From Eucalyptus grandis (lineage: Eukaryota; Streptophyta; Magnoliopsida; Myrtales; Myrtaceae): a stretch of 64,000 nt of DNA. The first letter of the stretch is position 1. Each line of letters starts with the position of its first letter. The stretch lies in NCBI RefSeq assembly GCF_016545825.1, contig NC_052618.1:41734196-41798195 (forward strand). The letters are read 5' to 3'. Shown one piece after another: positions 22,996 to 36,339 of this stretch. The notes below the pieces were generated by a model that saw only the letters and a list, made by a program, of their open reading frames with translations, was not told the origin of the DNA and made no database searches. The translations under genes were made by a program, and so were the position numbers.

Positions 22996-25900
22996 CAGGG
23001 CAGAGGTAAGTAAGAGCACTCAGCTCTGACAACGGCGGCAACGGAGTTTCTCTCCCCCTTTGTTGCTAGTTTTGATGGTCACGACTGAAGGACGGCCTTC
23101 ATTACTTTCCTTATCTTCATCAACACTAATGTTGCTAGCTCAGATCACCTGGAGGGGGTGAATAGGTGATACTATAAATTTTGACTTAAATTAAGTGGAA
23201 TAGAATGAATCAATATCATCGTCTACAAGAAGTCTAGATTATAGAATAAGGTTCGGAATCTGTAATGCTGTAAAATGAACTTGAAGAACAACTTGTAAGT
23301 ATGCAATAGACTTCTTGACCAACGTGTGAAGTTTTCATGGATCCTTACTCTCTTTTCCAACTCTTCTTCTTCTCTGCTTGTTTGCAAATTACCCAAAAAA
23401 AAAAACACTTATTGGGACAAAATTCCTAATTTGGCCTAATTTTGTTTACAAATCAAAATTAGATATTATATTTGGGGCAAAGATGTAAACGACGCCGTTT
23501 AGGGCTATTATTGCTGATTGGGCATGTTGGTGAGCCACGTTGGTCAAGAAAATTGATAAAATAGTACTATGTCAAATTTCCAATAACACAAATCGAAGTT
23601 AATAGTTAAGTGATCATATATATATTAAAATGGCACTTAATTGATTTGACCTAAATTTTCGAAACCAAAGTAAGTGCCATATCTAGTGTCCTCATGGCTC
23701 AATTTTTGGAATTTACATATTTAAAATTACTTTATTAGAGGAATTTATACTTGCCCTTCTATGGGCATAAGCCAAAATTGATAAAGCAAGCTAACAGGGA
23801 TTTGTTGAATTGACAAGCATTTGGTGTAATTTAGCTAATGTAGACTCTTAATATTGCATTTAACATCGTGAAAAGAAAATCACCTCAAAACCGATCCATG
23901 CCTTATTGACTATGTACAAGAAACTCTCTGTGATCAACAAGGTTTACTTGATGCAATCTCTACTTCACTTAAAATTGCTGAACATACTGACGAATTCAAT
24001 GTGATCATCAAACAATTAAGTTTAATCGAGATTAATTTTGTCAATGCAATGCATGCTTTGATTCTATTATTATCATTACTTAATAATTTGGAGTGCTTCT
24101 CATAATACATTTAATAGTGCTTCGAGTAAAGGAAATTGGTGTTCGATGAGGTTCACAATCTGATTCTAAGTTGAGACATCCATAGGATAGAATATAGTGA
24201 ACGTGCACCAAGTGTTATTAGATGAAGGTGGAGGAATAACTAGTACTCATGTTAGTAGCAATAGTACAAATTAGAATAGAATTTGTCAATCTATGATTGA
24301 TAGTGTTGTCTGTTGCAATAATGATAGGAGGGAGCATCATAAAAGCGGTTTCCTAATGCCAACAAACATGAAGGGTAAGGAAATTAGAGATGAGTTTAAA
24401 GATGATAATGTTTAAATAGTTGATAGGATTTCAAATAGTGCTATTTTTTTTTTCGTGTGTCTATGACCAAGGAATTGTTGCTTGACCGATGGTTCTTCGA
24501 TTCTAGTTATTTTCTTCACGTTATATCAAATAAGAATTGGTTCAATACTTACAAATGCACGAATAGCCAAAAAAAAAAAAAAAAAAAAAACCTACAATTT
24601 ACCACTATTCGTGCATGGAGACAACTTTGAGTACAATATAATGTATGCTAATGGGGTGATTGGTTCTAGGCTAGTTGGTTCTAGGTTTGGAACCTACTTC
24701 GTCATGTCAGTTTCCCATTTTTTAAACCAGGAACCAACCCTGTAGATCCTTAAATAAGCTTAGAACCAAACTGGCTGATTCTAGGCTGGTTCTCGATTGT
24801 AGAGGTTAGCATTGGTCTTGGTCAATCTAATAACTAGATTGAGATGTCAGTTTTGGGTGAATCCCGCAAGAATCGTGTCATGTCTCAACCCTTGGATGCA
24901 CAGCATCGCTTCATCATTTCGGTCATTTAATTGTGTCATTCCAGAAAACGTCATTGACCCATTCATTTTATTTTTTGATTATATGCAAGCGGAAATAGAA
25001 ATAAAACCACTCAAACAATCATAAACAGGGATAGCATAAAATACATATAAAACATAACACACTTTTCACATATACATTACACTAGCCATTACACTCTATT
25101 TTTTACATCAAAAGACTTGGCCACACACACTCATCCACGGAACAGATTCATTCATCTTCATCCAAAAGGGGTCGGGTTGGCTTAGCTCTTCTACTACTAT
25201 GAGGGCGACCTCAAAAAAATGATGCACCCAACATGGTCCTAATATCTTATTGGCTCTAGATACCATGGCTCAAGTTCAAGGTCCTAATCCGAGTCAATCT
25301 TCGGATTAATGACAGCACCATCAGGGATGTCCAGGTCCATCGGGTCAATTGAGGTTCTTAGATCCTACACTCAAAGGTCCACCAAAGCCTCGGAGAGGGC
25401 CATTTGGATCCTCCCCAACCTAAACATACCAAGCCATGAATTGGTGGAGTACTAGGTTTGTTAACCCCTCATCTACCCATATGGTGGTGATGTAGCGCTC
25501 GTAATAGGTATCCATCCTCACTATCAAATACGTGGTTTCCTTGGAACTTTGGTCTACTAGGACCCCAAAACGTACATGATAGAAGGGCTCTGACATGCTT
25601 AGGGCCTGAAATTTAACTTTTGGCAAAGCGATTATAGCTTGAATCAAAGGTCAAGCCAAGATAGAAATTTGTTAAAATATGTCTCAAATTCAAGCTCATT
25701 ACGCAAAAACCCAACCCAAACTAAAGTATGTGGGAGCTTGATCCACTTTGTACGATGTCCAAATTGGATTTAGGCGAGACCCAATAAAATTCCTTATTGG
25801 AATGAGAGTCTTGGTGAAGTTGACTTAGTTGTCATTTCATAACTTAAGTTTATGAGTAAATGTGAGTCTAGTAGAAGTATTGATGGGTTTAGACTTGAGC

Positions 25901-26400
25901 TCCCTTCAAGTGATCTCCTCGATAAGGGTATCAAGTTTCCACTGAGCATCTCAACGCTACCGAGATACTTATTAAGCAATACTTGAATAAGAATATTTAT
26001 ATTTTTAAACAATGATATACTCATAATACAAGAAAAACAGCGTGTTGATAACTCTAAATTTCTTTAGTTGCTTACTTAATAGATATTTTTGGCACTTGTT
26101 AACAAACCTTAAGAAAAAAATATAAATAATGAGGAGAGAAGAAGGAATATGACCATAGATAGTAAACTATTTTTTAAACAAAGACAGAATGGAGGGAACG
26201 GTGTATAAAACTCATGCACCCATGGATTCTGATTCAGTTTATCACATCAAGATAAGACAGATGCAACGATCGTTCCTTTTTCTATATATGCATGCGACAA
26301 TACCTTGTCGGGCTCAAATGTAGAAAGTGTTTTCGCTGGGCACTCATCCTTAGATTATTTTTCTTCACAATTCATCGTTAATTAGGAAAATCTTGTGCGT
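22996..26400. other. Intergenic DNA with a few decayed repeat remnants
   Basis: No intact gene. At 23,143-23,168 the sequence ATCACCTGGAGGGGGTGAAT resembles a phrase common in plant Sirevirus-type LTR DNA. Around 24,655-24,810 there are several scattered GGTTCTAGG/CCAACC-type words. On the minus strand 25,160-25,650 has coding-like composition broken by stops and frame changes. A 20-base poly-A run sits at 24,571-24,590. Confidence 0.4.
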
Positions 26401-27418
26401 TCATGCTAAGTTTGTGGGGTTAATTCCATCAATGGTCGCTTAATTCCAAGAATATATTAACAACAATAAAGAAGCATAGAAAGAACAGATTTCATAAGGT
26501 AAGTCCTAATAATAAGAACGAGCCTTAAAAAGGGAAAAAAGAAAAAACCGGATATTTCTAAGTTCCTTAATCTAAGGAGCAACCGGATGAGCACGCGAGC
26601 ATAGAGGTCTAAAGTGCAACGAGAACACTCTAATTAATCTGTAGAAATCAAACAGATAGTTGATTCAGAAACAGTGACCCACATCTACATACAGACTAAA
26701 ACAGGAGGTGATCCTTCAAAACAGCCCCTCCATAGGCAGACAACAACGAGTTATGCTAGCAAGCTTTGGTATAAACGCTACATCAAACATGCAACTTCCG
26801 ATTAGACCTGAAGGTTTACTTTCAGAGGAGGTAATTCATACATTATCCCACAAACAGCTGCTTTAATGGCAGAAAGCACATCAATTTCCTTTTAATTTTC
26901 ATCCAGCGCACAGACATAACTGAAGCCCTGCCAAATAAACTACTGCCGAATTAACCCAGCATGCTCCATAGCCCCTGACCTGTGGAGTTTCAATTGACGG
27001 ACTTTCTTGAGTTGCAAAAGAGAACTAGCCAGAAAAGTACCAAGCGGGCAAATGACAATAAAGGTCTAAAATCTCCCAGAACAAGCGTCTCTAATGGCAG
27101 TTTATTCAAAATTCAAGTAAATCATCTCCATTGTAACAGAAAATAATTTGAAGATAAACAATGTCCACAAGTATTTGTGTCTACCTCAACATCATCCAAT
27201 GAATAAACAATTACTCAAAGAAAAGTCACATCTTGGCTAAAAGGTATGATAAACTCATACACTATGTTTTCTCCATTCCCATCCCAAAGTACATGCTTGA
27301 AAATGTAGAACGCCAAACAGGAAGAGCTCTGCTTGAATATTTAGGATCAAAGCGACCGACAAAGCATCAACCAGAAGACTGAGGATGTGGTGCAATTAGC
27401 TTTTTTATTACCTGTTAC

Positions 27419-27587
27419 AGCGTCTGGGAGAAGCTGGGAAGACGTGCTCAAGGCAGGAGGAGCAACATCATCAACAAGCTCACTTGACCGTTTCAAGAGG
27501 CAGGCTAAACTTATAGAAGAGTGTGAAAAGAAACGAATTTGGGAGGCTGTAAAAGAAAGGAAAATCTTCTGTAAATTCCTCATATAG
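27419..27587 (+). other. Exon-like open segment, unassigned
   Basis: A pyrimidine-rich tract ending TTACAG precedes 56 open codons that finish at TAG 27,585-27,587. The translation has a charged stretch RFKRQAKLIEECEKKRIWE, which looks like coiled-coil protein rather than random DNA. I found no upstream exon to join and do not recognise the family. It may be the last exon of a lost gene or chance. Confidence 0.2.
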
Positions 27588-28353
27588 TTATGACCAAGCA
27601 GGCAGAGAGAGAGAGAGAGAGAGAGATGCTGCTCAAAGGCCTTCATATTGATGAACGCTGTCCACTGGCATTGTCCAACTGGGGTGAAAAAAAAAAGGAA
27701 AAATATGACTTCGATTGGGGAACCAGCAGTGGCTAACATTTTGACCTATTATAACTTAAAAGAAAGGAAAGGAACTTGCAAGAAGATGCGTAAGATTCAG
27801 GCACTAGATACTGTAACTACTGAACATTCAATGGGTGCAGCGTCGCTACTCTTAACATATTCCAGGACTCTGTCAAATTCCTGAGGTTTGGAATGGAATG
27901 ACAGCAGTTGAAAACAAGAAGTATATTCCAAATCTCGTTTATATCATCTACACTTCTGATACTCAGTGGCTAGAGAACTAAAAGAGCTTTAGAGGTAATG
28001 AAGTGCGAGGTCTTTCCTTAAAGTAGCATGAGTCAAGGTTCAGCTTTAGCAGTAGTGTTCTTTGACAGATAGAAATGCTGAACTAGACATGGCTTTTAAA
28101 TGATTCTCATAAATGGGTTGACATTTATTAGATCCTTACTAAGGAAAGATGCGACCCAGGCATAATTTCTTCTTAACTCGCTCAGGAGCCACTCTATATA
28201 TACCAGTGGGGCAACGATAAGTTAAGGACATGAGCTCTCTCACTGCTGAACAATTGATCAGTGTTACTTCAGCTTCACTATTGCAAATGCAACGACACAA
28301 TCATACTCACTAAGAAACTCAGTTTCATGCACAAGGCGAGATATTCCTATCTG

Positions 28354-28915
28354 AGTTCGAATTGCCCAAATTTAAAACATGATAAGCAACCTGACCAAGC
28401 AGATCCCATTTGACTGCACTCCAATTGACTATATCTTCCCTTTGCCATTTGCAGTAAACTGATGCAGCATTTCAGAAAATCAAGCAAACTTTTTTACTGA
28501 AAGTTTAAGTTTCCAAGCCAATGCCTTACCATGAGATAAATGAACATGATGGCCCTCTCTGGCGGAAGCTTACCAAGAAAAAAACGTTTAATTAGACATA
28601 CAGATGCTCAAAAGAGCACCAGTTCTTTTCACAACAGGATAAGTTTGAATTGCCCAAACCTAAAACCATGATAACCAACCTGACCAAGCAGATCCCATTT
28701 GACTGAACTCCAATCAACTATACCTTCCCTTTGCCATTTCCAGTAAACTGATGCAGCATTTCAGAAATTCAAGCAAACTTGTTTCCTGAAAGGTTAAGCT
28801 CCAAGCCAATGCCTTACCGTGAGATAAATGAACATGATGCTTCGCTTTGGTGGAAACTTACCTAGAAAAAAGCACCAGTTCTGTTCACAACAGGATAAGT
28901 TCATTGCCCGATTCT
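28354..28915. repeat. Tandem duplication, 289-bp unit
   Basis: Copy 1 begins at 28,354 (TTCGAATTGCCCAAA) and copy 2 at 28,643 (TTTGAATTGCCCAAA). Both share the phrase CTGACCAAGCAGATCCCATT and run in parallel to about 28,900 with scattered differences. A CACCAGTTCT-x-TTCACAACAGG phrase occurs at the end of each copy. Confidence 0.85.
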
Positions 28916-29376
28916 AAACATTATGTAGTGAGTAAAAGCTTCCACAACATCATCCATTTCTGAGCCCTCAAAGAGGTGTACAAGAGCACCTCTATGTTGC
29001 CAAAAGTATAAGTTCATTGCTCAGTTCCAAAAAGAAAGTAGTGAGCCAAAGTTTGAACATCCATTTCTCATCTGTTTTCAGTCTCTTGGGAAACTAAGCA
29101 AATTAAATAGTTTTGCTCAGAATAACATATCTATTTGAGGCTGAACCATAGAATACAAATTCTTCAAGAATTAAAGGATCAAATCATGGGTCTCGTCATC
29201 CAAACATTTTAAAGACTACAAATTTATATTGAGCTAGCACTGCCCAGATTTCAAAAACAACTACGAATGTTGACAATTTTCCCTTTCTATGTAGAGTGTA
29301 ACATGCGCAAGTCATAACTTCATCATTTTTTTCACCCTAACTATCATTCATACCAAAATTGCAGAACTTTTATCTA

Positions 29377-29775
29377 GACTTCTCTCTCGTATCATAACCA
29401 TCCGCAAGAAACCTACAGTCATCTCCATTACAAGGCTAATTTTCATCACAAGCCAAAACAAAGTGATATCATACATAACCTTTAAATTATGAAGACTCGC
29501 CAAAATACTCTGCAGGATACTTATGTGACCTAATTCTTGAAGTCATTTTCTAGTGAAAATGTTGTCAATTTTTATCAAGACTTCTCTCTCGTATCTTAAC
29601 CATCCGCAAGAAACCTACAGTCATCTCCATTACAAGGCTAATTTTCATTACAAGCCAAAACAAAGTGATATCATACATAACCTTTAAATTACCAAGACTC
29701 ACCAAAATATTCTGCAGGATAAACATGTGACCTAATTCTTGCAGTCATTTTCTAGTGAAAATGTCATCAACATGT
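29377..29775. repeat. Tandem duplication, 202-bp unit
   Basis: Copy 1 starts at 29,377 and copy 2 at 29,579, both with GACTTCTCTCTCGTATC. They remain nearly identical to AGTGAAAATGT at the end of each, with only about a dozen differences, so this duplication is younger than the 289-bp one. Confidence 0.9.
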
Positions 29776-31763
29776 TTATGTTCATTCAACAGCTGAGATC
29801 CTATGCTCTCTATAGGTGATAAGCTTTAGGCAGAGGCTAGACATGTTTCAGCAACATTACTGGCACAGAAACTTCCCCTGAGCTGAGCCAGCATTAGCTT
29901 CACCATATATATACCATAGCGTAATGCTTAACTGAACCCAACTAAGAATCTGGGATTTTATAAAGAAAGCACACAAATCTTGCTCCTAATCAAAAGGACA
30001 TTAAGGCCTTTATCTGATTGACAATGCGGTTCGAGTTTTGTGTCAGATAAGAAAAGTTCTTTGTATTTGAGAAGAACACATCAATGCTGGCAATAACAAG
30101 TTACAGTAAACATTGTGCACCCATCTTTTTACTCTTTCAGATTGATAAAAATGCTGACCTTGTGAAATGATGAAAAGCATAGTGGATAATATTTCTTAGC
30201 ATTGAGATGATTAATGGAAATGCCAGCAATGTGAAAAACATATTCATCATGCTCATGGAAGTGCTTTACAAGAGCACAAGTGCTTAAACCACATTTTACT
30301 GCCATTCTGTTCTTCAAACACAGTTCTAAATCACGCCAGATAGATATAAGTAAGAACTTCTCAGGTCAAAGAGGACTTTCATAGGCTAAGAGACATGCAT
30401 TTAACTGCAGACCCCTTTCTCTTCTTTCCTTGAGATGACTTTGCTCGTCCAACGTTGCATCCAGTTCGTATATGTAACGAATGTATTACCTATTCATTAA
30501 TCTGATCACAAGTTTGACACATGCATTTTTCTTTTAACTTTTCACCAGCAGTAGCCCAATTTTGCTTCATCAGGGTCAAATTACTGAACTGAAGCAAATG
30601 TTTCTCAATATTTAATTAGCTGTATTGGTGAAAAGTAATTTAATTGGTCAATTTTTAGTTTACAACCCAGTGAAATTGCGACCACAAGAACAATTAAATC
30701 TAGAATGTAATGTATTATGCCTTTTTCAGTAAACACAAGTTTTAGCCAAATCTTGTATACAGTAACATGGTTCTTTTATCAAGTTGTAGCACAATTTACG
30801 AATAGAACTCCAAATTTTCATGAAAATCAAGTTCAAATATCAATTGGAAGCACTAACTAAATAAACCCTCATACGCGGTTATGCCCTACTCTTTTGCTGT
30901 TCTGCTCTCAAGATCATTAAAAGAGAAAAAGAAGAGAATTCCTGTCATTTCCTACAGCATAACTTAAATTCCATGGTTGCAAATAGCCTTTGTCTGGTCA
31001 GAAACTTCACTACAATATTTGCTAAAAGCTTCAGATTTCTCATTCATTTCTCTTGAGCAAAATGGCTTCTTGTCCTATCTCAGAGCATCCACTCATTCAA
31101 AAACTGCACATCTTCAAACAGGCCTTCTATTGGGGACACATGTACAAACTACAGACTCCAATCCCTAATCTATGAAATATCCCCTCCAATTACTGAAAGT
31201 GAAGCATGCACACAACAGCATGTTATAAAAGATTGTATTGTGAGACAGAGAAAGTGAAGCATATACAGTATCTTCAGCCTAAGTAGTGAACGGCTTGATT
31301 AGATTATCAGCCAACGAAAACCTACATCACCCCACTCTTAGGCAGGGTCGCAACATATTTGGAACACGGAAGTACTTGCCAAGATGAGAAGCAAGCAAGA
31401 TATGATCTCGAAGTACGTTATTAGTGAACTGGCGAAAAGTTTAATAGTCCGTTGCTAATGGGGTCGATTAACAATATCTAGCTTGGGATGCTGCTAAATT
31501 TGGTCAAATGTCTTGCTCAACTTTTCTGCACTTTCTTCTTCCAATGGGATGAAGATCAGTGAGATGAATCACAAATTCTTTAACCTTTTGTGGTTGTGCT
31601 CTTACTCATCAACAAATAATACAATGTATTCAAAGTTAGAACATTATTCGCATCTTTATTCATCATCAGCAGGAGAATCCCAAAACCCATCTATGACAAA
31701 TGCTATCAGTTACAGCAGCTATCGCTCACTATCTACTGTGTTGCATCAAAAGAGCAACTCACA

Positions 31764-32749
31764 TCAAGAGAAACCCTTGCGAAGCTTCAGGATAGCAGCG
31801 TACATCTTCCTCCTCGATCCCACAGCATTGATCCCCATATCCTTCAAATCCTCCAGCGTCAGCATCGGCAGAACCTCGTCGTCAACCTCATGAATCTCAA
31901 AAACCGGGGCGTACCGGCTAAGCCCCAATTCCACCAGCCAGCTCCTGACCCCGTCGCTGCTTCCTCCTTTCCCGTCTCTATAGTCGGACTCTCGGGCAGT
32001 GTCCAGCTCATTCCCGCCGTTGTCGCGGCTCAGAGATGACCTCCCGCGGCTGGGCCTTCTCCGCCAATTGTCGAGCGCCGCGGCATCGTCCAGCGAAGCA
32101 GGACTGTGCTCCTTCGTCGGAGGAGACCCGGAATCGGCGGCGCCGAAATCCCGGAAGCCCTCGTTGATCTCCTCCTCCTCGTCCTCCCTGATGTTGTCCG
32201 CGACGTGGTCCAGCTTCGACGACGTCCAGCTCGACCTCTGCCGCTTCGCGGCGACCCCGCGCCGCGCCTTCGCCTTCCGGCTGGGGAAATCGAAGCCCGA
32301 GCTGTTCTCGAGGTCGTGCGGCTGGCCGTCGCCGTTGACGAGGTGCGTCAGCGAGCGAGCCTTGACCGATTTCGAGGACTGCGGATTCGCGGCGGACTCC
32401 TTGGGGAGCCGCCACGACGACGCCGGCTTGGGGCGCCGCGCGTGCGAGTCGTGCGCGAGAGCGCCGGGCTGCTCGCCGCCGATCTCGCCGAGCCGGACGC
32501 TGGGGCGGCGCTGGCGTTTCGGGGCGAGCGGCGGGGCGGGATTGTCGGCTGTCGCCGGGGCGAGCCCCTGGGCGGCGGCCGGAGCGGGGCAGCGGCAGCG
32601 GTTGGAGCGGCCGGCGGGGGCGGAGGCGGGGGCGGAACCGCGGCAGCGGCCGGCGGCTGCGGGGCGGCTATGGCGGCGGCGGAGGCGGCGGCGGCGGAGG
32701 CGTCGTCGTCGCCGAAGGGGGATTCCAGCAGGTGGAGCTCAGCTGCCAT
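31764..32749 (-). CDS. SAM-domain (sterile alpha motif) protein, apparent 1-bp frameshift
   Basis: On the minus strand, ATG at 32,747-32,749 begins MAAELHLLESPFGDDD followed by an Ala/Pro-rich tract. The far end of the gene, finishing at TGA 31,764-31,766, encodes a clear SAM domain: WLVELGLSRY, an HEVDDEVLPMLTLEDL stretch, DMGINAVGSRRKMY and LRKGFS at the C terminus. The region between is Ser/Arg/Lys-rich, probably disordered. The start and SAM parts lie in different frames: 986 bases separate start and stop, one short of 329 codons. The shift falls near 32,586-32,589, a run of four Gs. One base more would give a 328-residue protein with the SAM domain at about 265-325, typical of plant SAM-only proteins, which are thought to mediate protein-protein or RNA contacts. 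Either the gene is damaged in this haplotype or the assembly lost a base in GC-rich DNA; I favour the latter because no other lesion is seen. Confidence 0.75.
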
Positions 32750-32782
32750 CAGAGAGTGAGTGAGGGAGTGAGGGAGAGGGAG

Positions 32783-32809
32783 AAGGGAGGGAGGGAGGGA
32801 GGGAGGGAA
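32783..32809. repeat. GGGA microsatellite in the 5' flank of the SAM gene
   Basis: Six to seven GGGA units lie 35 bases upstream of the SAM-gene start on its minus strand, so they are CCCT repeats in the likely 5' untranslated region. A G-rich strand of this kind can form a quadruplex. Confidence 0.85.
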
Positions 32810-32989
32810 GGGTCGGGGCGAGTCTTGAGGGGGTGGGACTCAGGTGGTCCTGGTCAACGTGAATTGGCTCCTGTGTGCCTTTTCTTCTTATAGCAAATGA
32901 ATTGGTAAGAAATTGATTGAGTTGAGGTAGATATTTTTCTTTTTTTTGAATCATGCTATGTATGGAGATTGTGATAAGGTCCAATGGTC

Positions 32990-34120
32990 TATATATGTGT
33001 TTTTCTTAAATTTGATGCCGTCTGGGAGGTGAAGAGGCAAGTTGGTGGGGGGTGAAAACGCGTCCCGACCAGATTTTTTACCAAGTACGGATGGGTCGAG
33101 ATAAGGTTTTCTAGAGCGTAAGTAAAATTTTTGAATTGGGGTTGGTGGGAGTCATCCCGCCCAAGGCCACCGTCCATCACTAAGCCATCGTCTCACGTGG
33201 CTTACCTTCTTTCAAGGTTGTCCCTCTTTGGCTCATGGATTTCCTTTTTTCTTGTTCATGCTTTCCCAAGTTTTAGTGTAAGGATAATGATGAGTAGGAT
33301 TGGCAATTTCACTCTCACTCACACGTCATCGGTTGAGTTCCCAACTAGGGTTTCTTTCTTGCACAACTTCAGTAGTTGCTATATTTAGACAATATTCAAG
33401 CAAAACACACGATACATAAGTCCTGGGAGAAGGTCAAGGTTAACTAGCACCTCTATGCTCATACTAATCCAAAAGCAAGCTTATACTATCCAAACTATCA
33501 TCCAATTCACTAGTTGATGGCTTTCACTCCATTATTATGTCCAGGAGGCCATCCTACAAATTTGAAAAGTAAGAAGTGAGCTGAATCCCATTTAATGAAA
33601 CTTATAAGTCTAAGATAGGAGATCATCTTATCACTCGCCCTAGCACCAACAAATAACATGAATTCAAGGCAATATAAAGTAGCCATGTATGAGAGTAGGA
33701 GTGAATGTATATATACTAATGCAAAGTTAATAATAACCTTACATGAATTTTTCCACCCAAGTGCAAATGAATGGTATAATGTATTGCATTGCATGATCAT
33801 CACCAATTAGTCCATTAACAAATATGTATAAGCATGCATAAGTTCTCAACTTCTCCTCTTGAATACTCTCGAGGTATCTCAACTTTAAGACATTATAATG
33901 CATGGGGTATCTCGGTTCCCGAGATATATCACAACATTCTTCAGGGTATCTAGATACAAGGGACATATCAACTTTTGAGGCATCTTAAAGCACTCCATGG
34001 GATATCTTGCATGGACATCATCACCATTAATATATGGATGACAAAAAAACACCCACATACATATAATAATTATTTAGTTTCACAATAGCAATGCATAGGT
34101 TAATATTATGGTCATATAAT
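32990..34120. repeat. Old tandem segmental duplication, copy 1
   Basis: Matches the block at 34,533-36,051 in the same orientation. Shared landmarks include TTAAATTTGATG, AAGCCATC-x-TCACGTG, TATTCAAGCAAAACACA, AAGTGCAAATG-ATGGTATAA and AATGCATAGGTTAA. Divergence is heavy, so the event is old. No protein or terminal repeat is visible. The 410 bases between the copies (34,121-34,532) show nothing recognisable. Confidence 0.75.
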
Positions 34121-34532
34121 AATTATTTACCCAAGATAGCGTATAATCAATGGACAAGCTTGAATGGGGCATTTTAATACTAGCAATTATTAGAAGTAAA
34201 TTCATATCATTAATTATTGCACCTGAAGAACAAGAAGAAGAAAAGGAAGAAGTCATCCCTAATGAACCTTTGATAAATACAACAACAATTTATATCATAC
34301 ATTGAAGAACTATCAGAGCACACTATTTGCAAAACAACTAACTCTTGAGAAAAAAATATATCAAAACTAAAAACCATCTCATAATAGATGAAAGCATACT
34401 ATAAGCGCATATCAAAGATGTTGAGCCAAGATTTTGCAACATCGAATCTTAGCGAAGCCTAATTATCCAATTTGGAAGAAACAATGAAGTCAGCATCCTC
34501 TCATGTGAAGCAAAGTAATAACCAAACAATGA

Positions 34533-35938
34533 TCAATATATGTGTTTTCTTAAATTTGATGTCATTAGAGATGTGCAATGGAAAGTTCGTAAGGACGAAA
34601 ATGCGTATCAACTAGATTTTTATCCAAGTATGGATAGATTGTGGCAAGGCTTTTAGGTGCGTAAGTAATCTCTTGAATTCAGGTCCCACAACGCACAAGT
34701 CCATGGTCTATCACCAAGCCATCATATCACGTGACTTACCTTCTTTTAGGGTTGTCTCTCTCTATTTCATCATTTTTTTTTTGTTCTCACTCATGCTTTT
34801 GCAAGTTGTAGTGGAATCTCATGCAACATTAATCAAGTTCCTAGCTGAGGTTTTTTTTTTTTTTTTTTCTGTGCAACTTCTTTATTTTCAAGGTTGTCGA
34901 TTACCATGGACAAGGTCATCAATAATGGTCGTTTCAAAATTTTCAAGTGTTGAAATAATGTTATTTATGAACAAAACAAAGAATTGCCAAAATGTCAATT
35001 GATGATGGAGATAATTGACACAAACACATAATTATTGAGTAGTTATAGTGATAGTCTCGGAATTTATGACTTTTTTTTGTAAATAATCATAGTTAGAACC
35101 TTGAGAAGTGTAACTGTGATGCCTCAGAACGTCACGCATGACTTTTCTCTTATCTAATTATATCTTTTAATATAATTACACATGCAAAAAGACAACAAAA
35201 TATTCACAATATCCCTTACAAGAAATCGCACAAATTTAATAAATCACATATACTTCTTCATTACAATAACATCAATAGTTACTATTTTTATATAATATTC
35301 AAGCAAAACACATAATGCATCAATGTTATAAAATGTCAAAATCAACTAGTATATCTAGACCTATACTAACTTAAAAGTGAGTCTATACAATAGCCAAATT
35401 GCCATCCAACTCATGGATTAATAGCTTTTGACATCATCTCTTCTCCTCCATCGTCGTGTTCATAGAACCATCCTATAATTCTGAAAAGTAAGTGAATCGA
35501 ACCCTAGTTAAAGAAATATTTAAGTCTAAGGTAGGATATCATTTTACTACTTATTCTCCCACTAACAAACAACATAAGTTCAATGCAATAAAAAATAATC
35601 ATCTATGAAAGTATGAGTGAATATATTATGATATATTGATACAAAGCAAATAACAACTTTATATAAAATTATTCAACCAAGTGCAAATGGATGGTATAAC
35701 ATGTTGTTTACATGATCATCACCAATTAATCCATTTATAGATATGTATAGGCATGTATCTATGTACTATATTTTTTAATTTACTTTCTGAACACTCCAAA
35801 GGCATCTCAATTCTGAGACATCACAAGACATGGGGCATCTCGACCCTCAAGGCATTCAAAACATTCACCACGATATCCCAACACATGAGGTATCGGCACC
35901 ATTACTACGTGGGCGATGGAAACATGTATGCGTGTGTG

Positions 35939-35970
<32 letters not shown>

Positions 35971-36051
35971 CCATGTGTGTGTGTGTGTATTTACTTTTTT
36001 TTTATTTAATCATGTAATTATAATGCATAGGTTAACATTATAATCATATAA
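34533..36051. repeat. Old tandem segmental duplication, copy 2
   Basis: Second copy of the block at 32,990. It holds about 390 extra bases at roughly 34,860-35,285 that copy 1 lacks (or has lost), and a compound TG/TA microsatellite at about 35,935-35,992 that has expanded within it. Confidence 0.75.
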
Positions 36052-36339
36052 TCTTTCTTACATTGACAATGAAATCAACAATCATTTCAATAAGAAACAT
36101 CCAATCCATAATATCTTTTCATGCATATATGACATTGACTTTTTAATTATCCCATACGTGAGTAATGTTGATGATAAACTTATTTTTTTCATTTCTCATC
36201 TTCCCTTCTAATGACATGCTTACCATTTTTTATATTCATACAAACCATAATTAATATATGATTACATACATTTTAATACATGTACTCTCATTCATTTCTT
36301 GTCATGTAATCATCAATATAATAAATTTCTTTAGTCAAG

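Larger units (their letters stand above)
26401..31763. other. Non-coding DNA downstream of the SAM-domain gene
   Basis: No gene could be assembled. It contains two local tandem duplications (listed separately), a short GA run at 27,604-27,626, and one exon-like piece at 27,419-27,587. Part of the right end must be the 3' untranslated region of the minus-strand SAM-domain gene. Confidence 0.45.

Noticed and set aside
31999..32763. A 254-codon plus-strand open frame and several others over the SAM-domain gene
   Set aside because: They are antisense or out-of-frame shadows of GC-rich coding DNA. Only the minus-strand reading gives a recognisable SAM domain.
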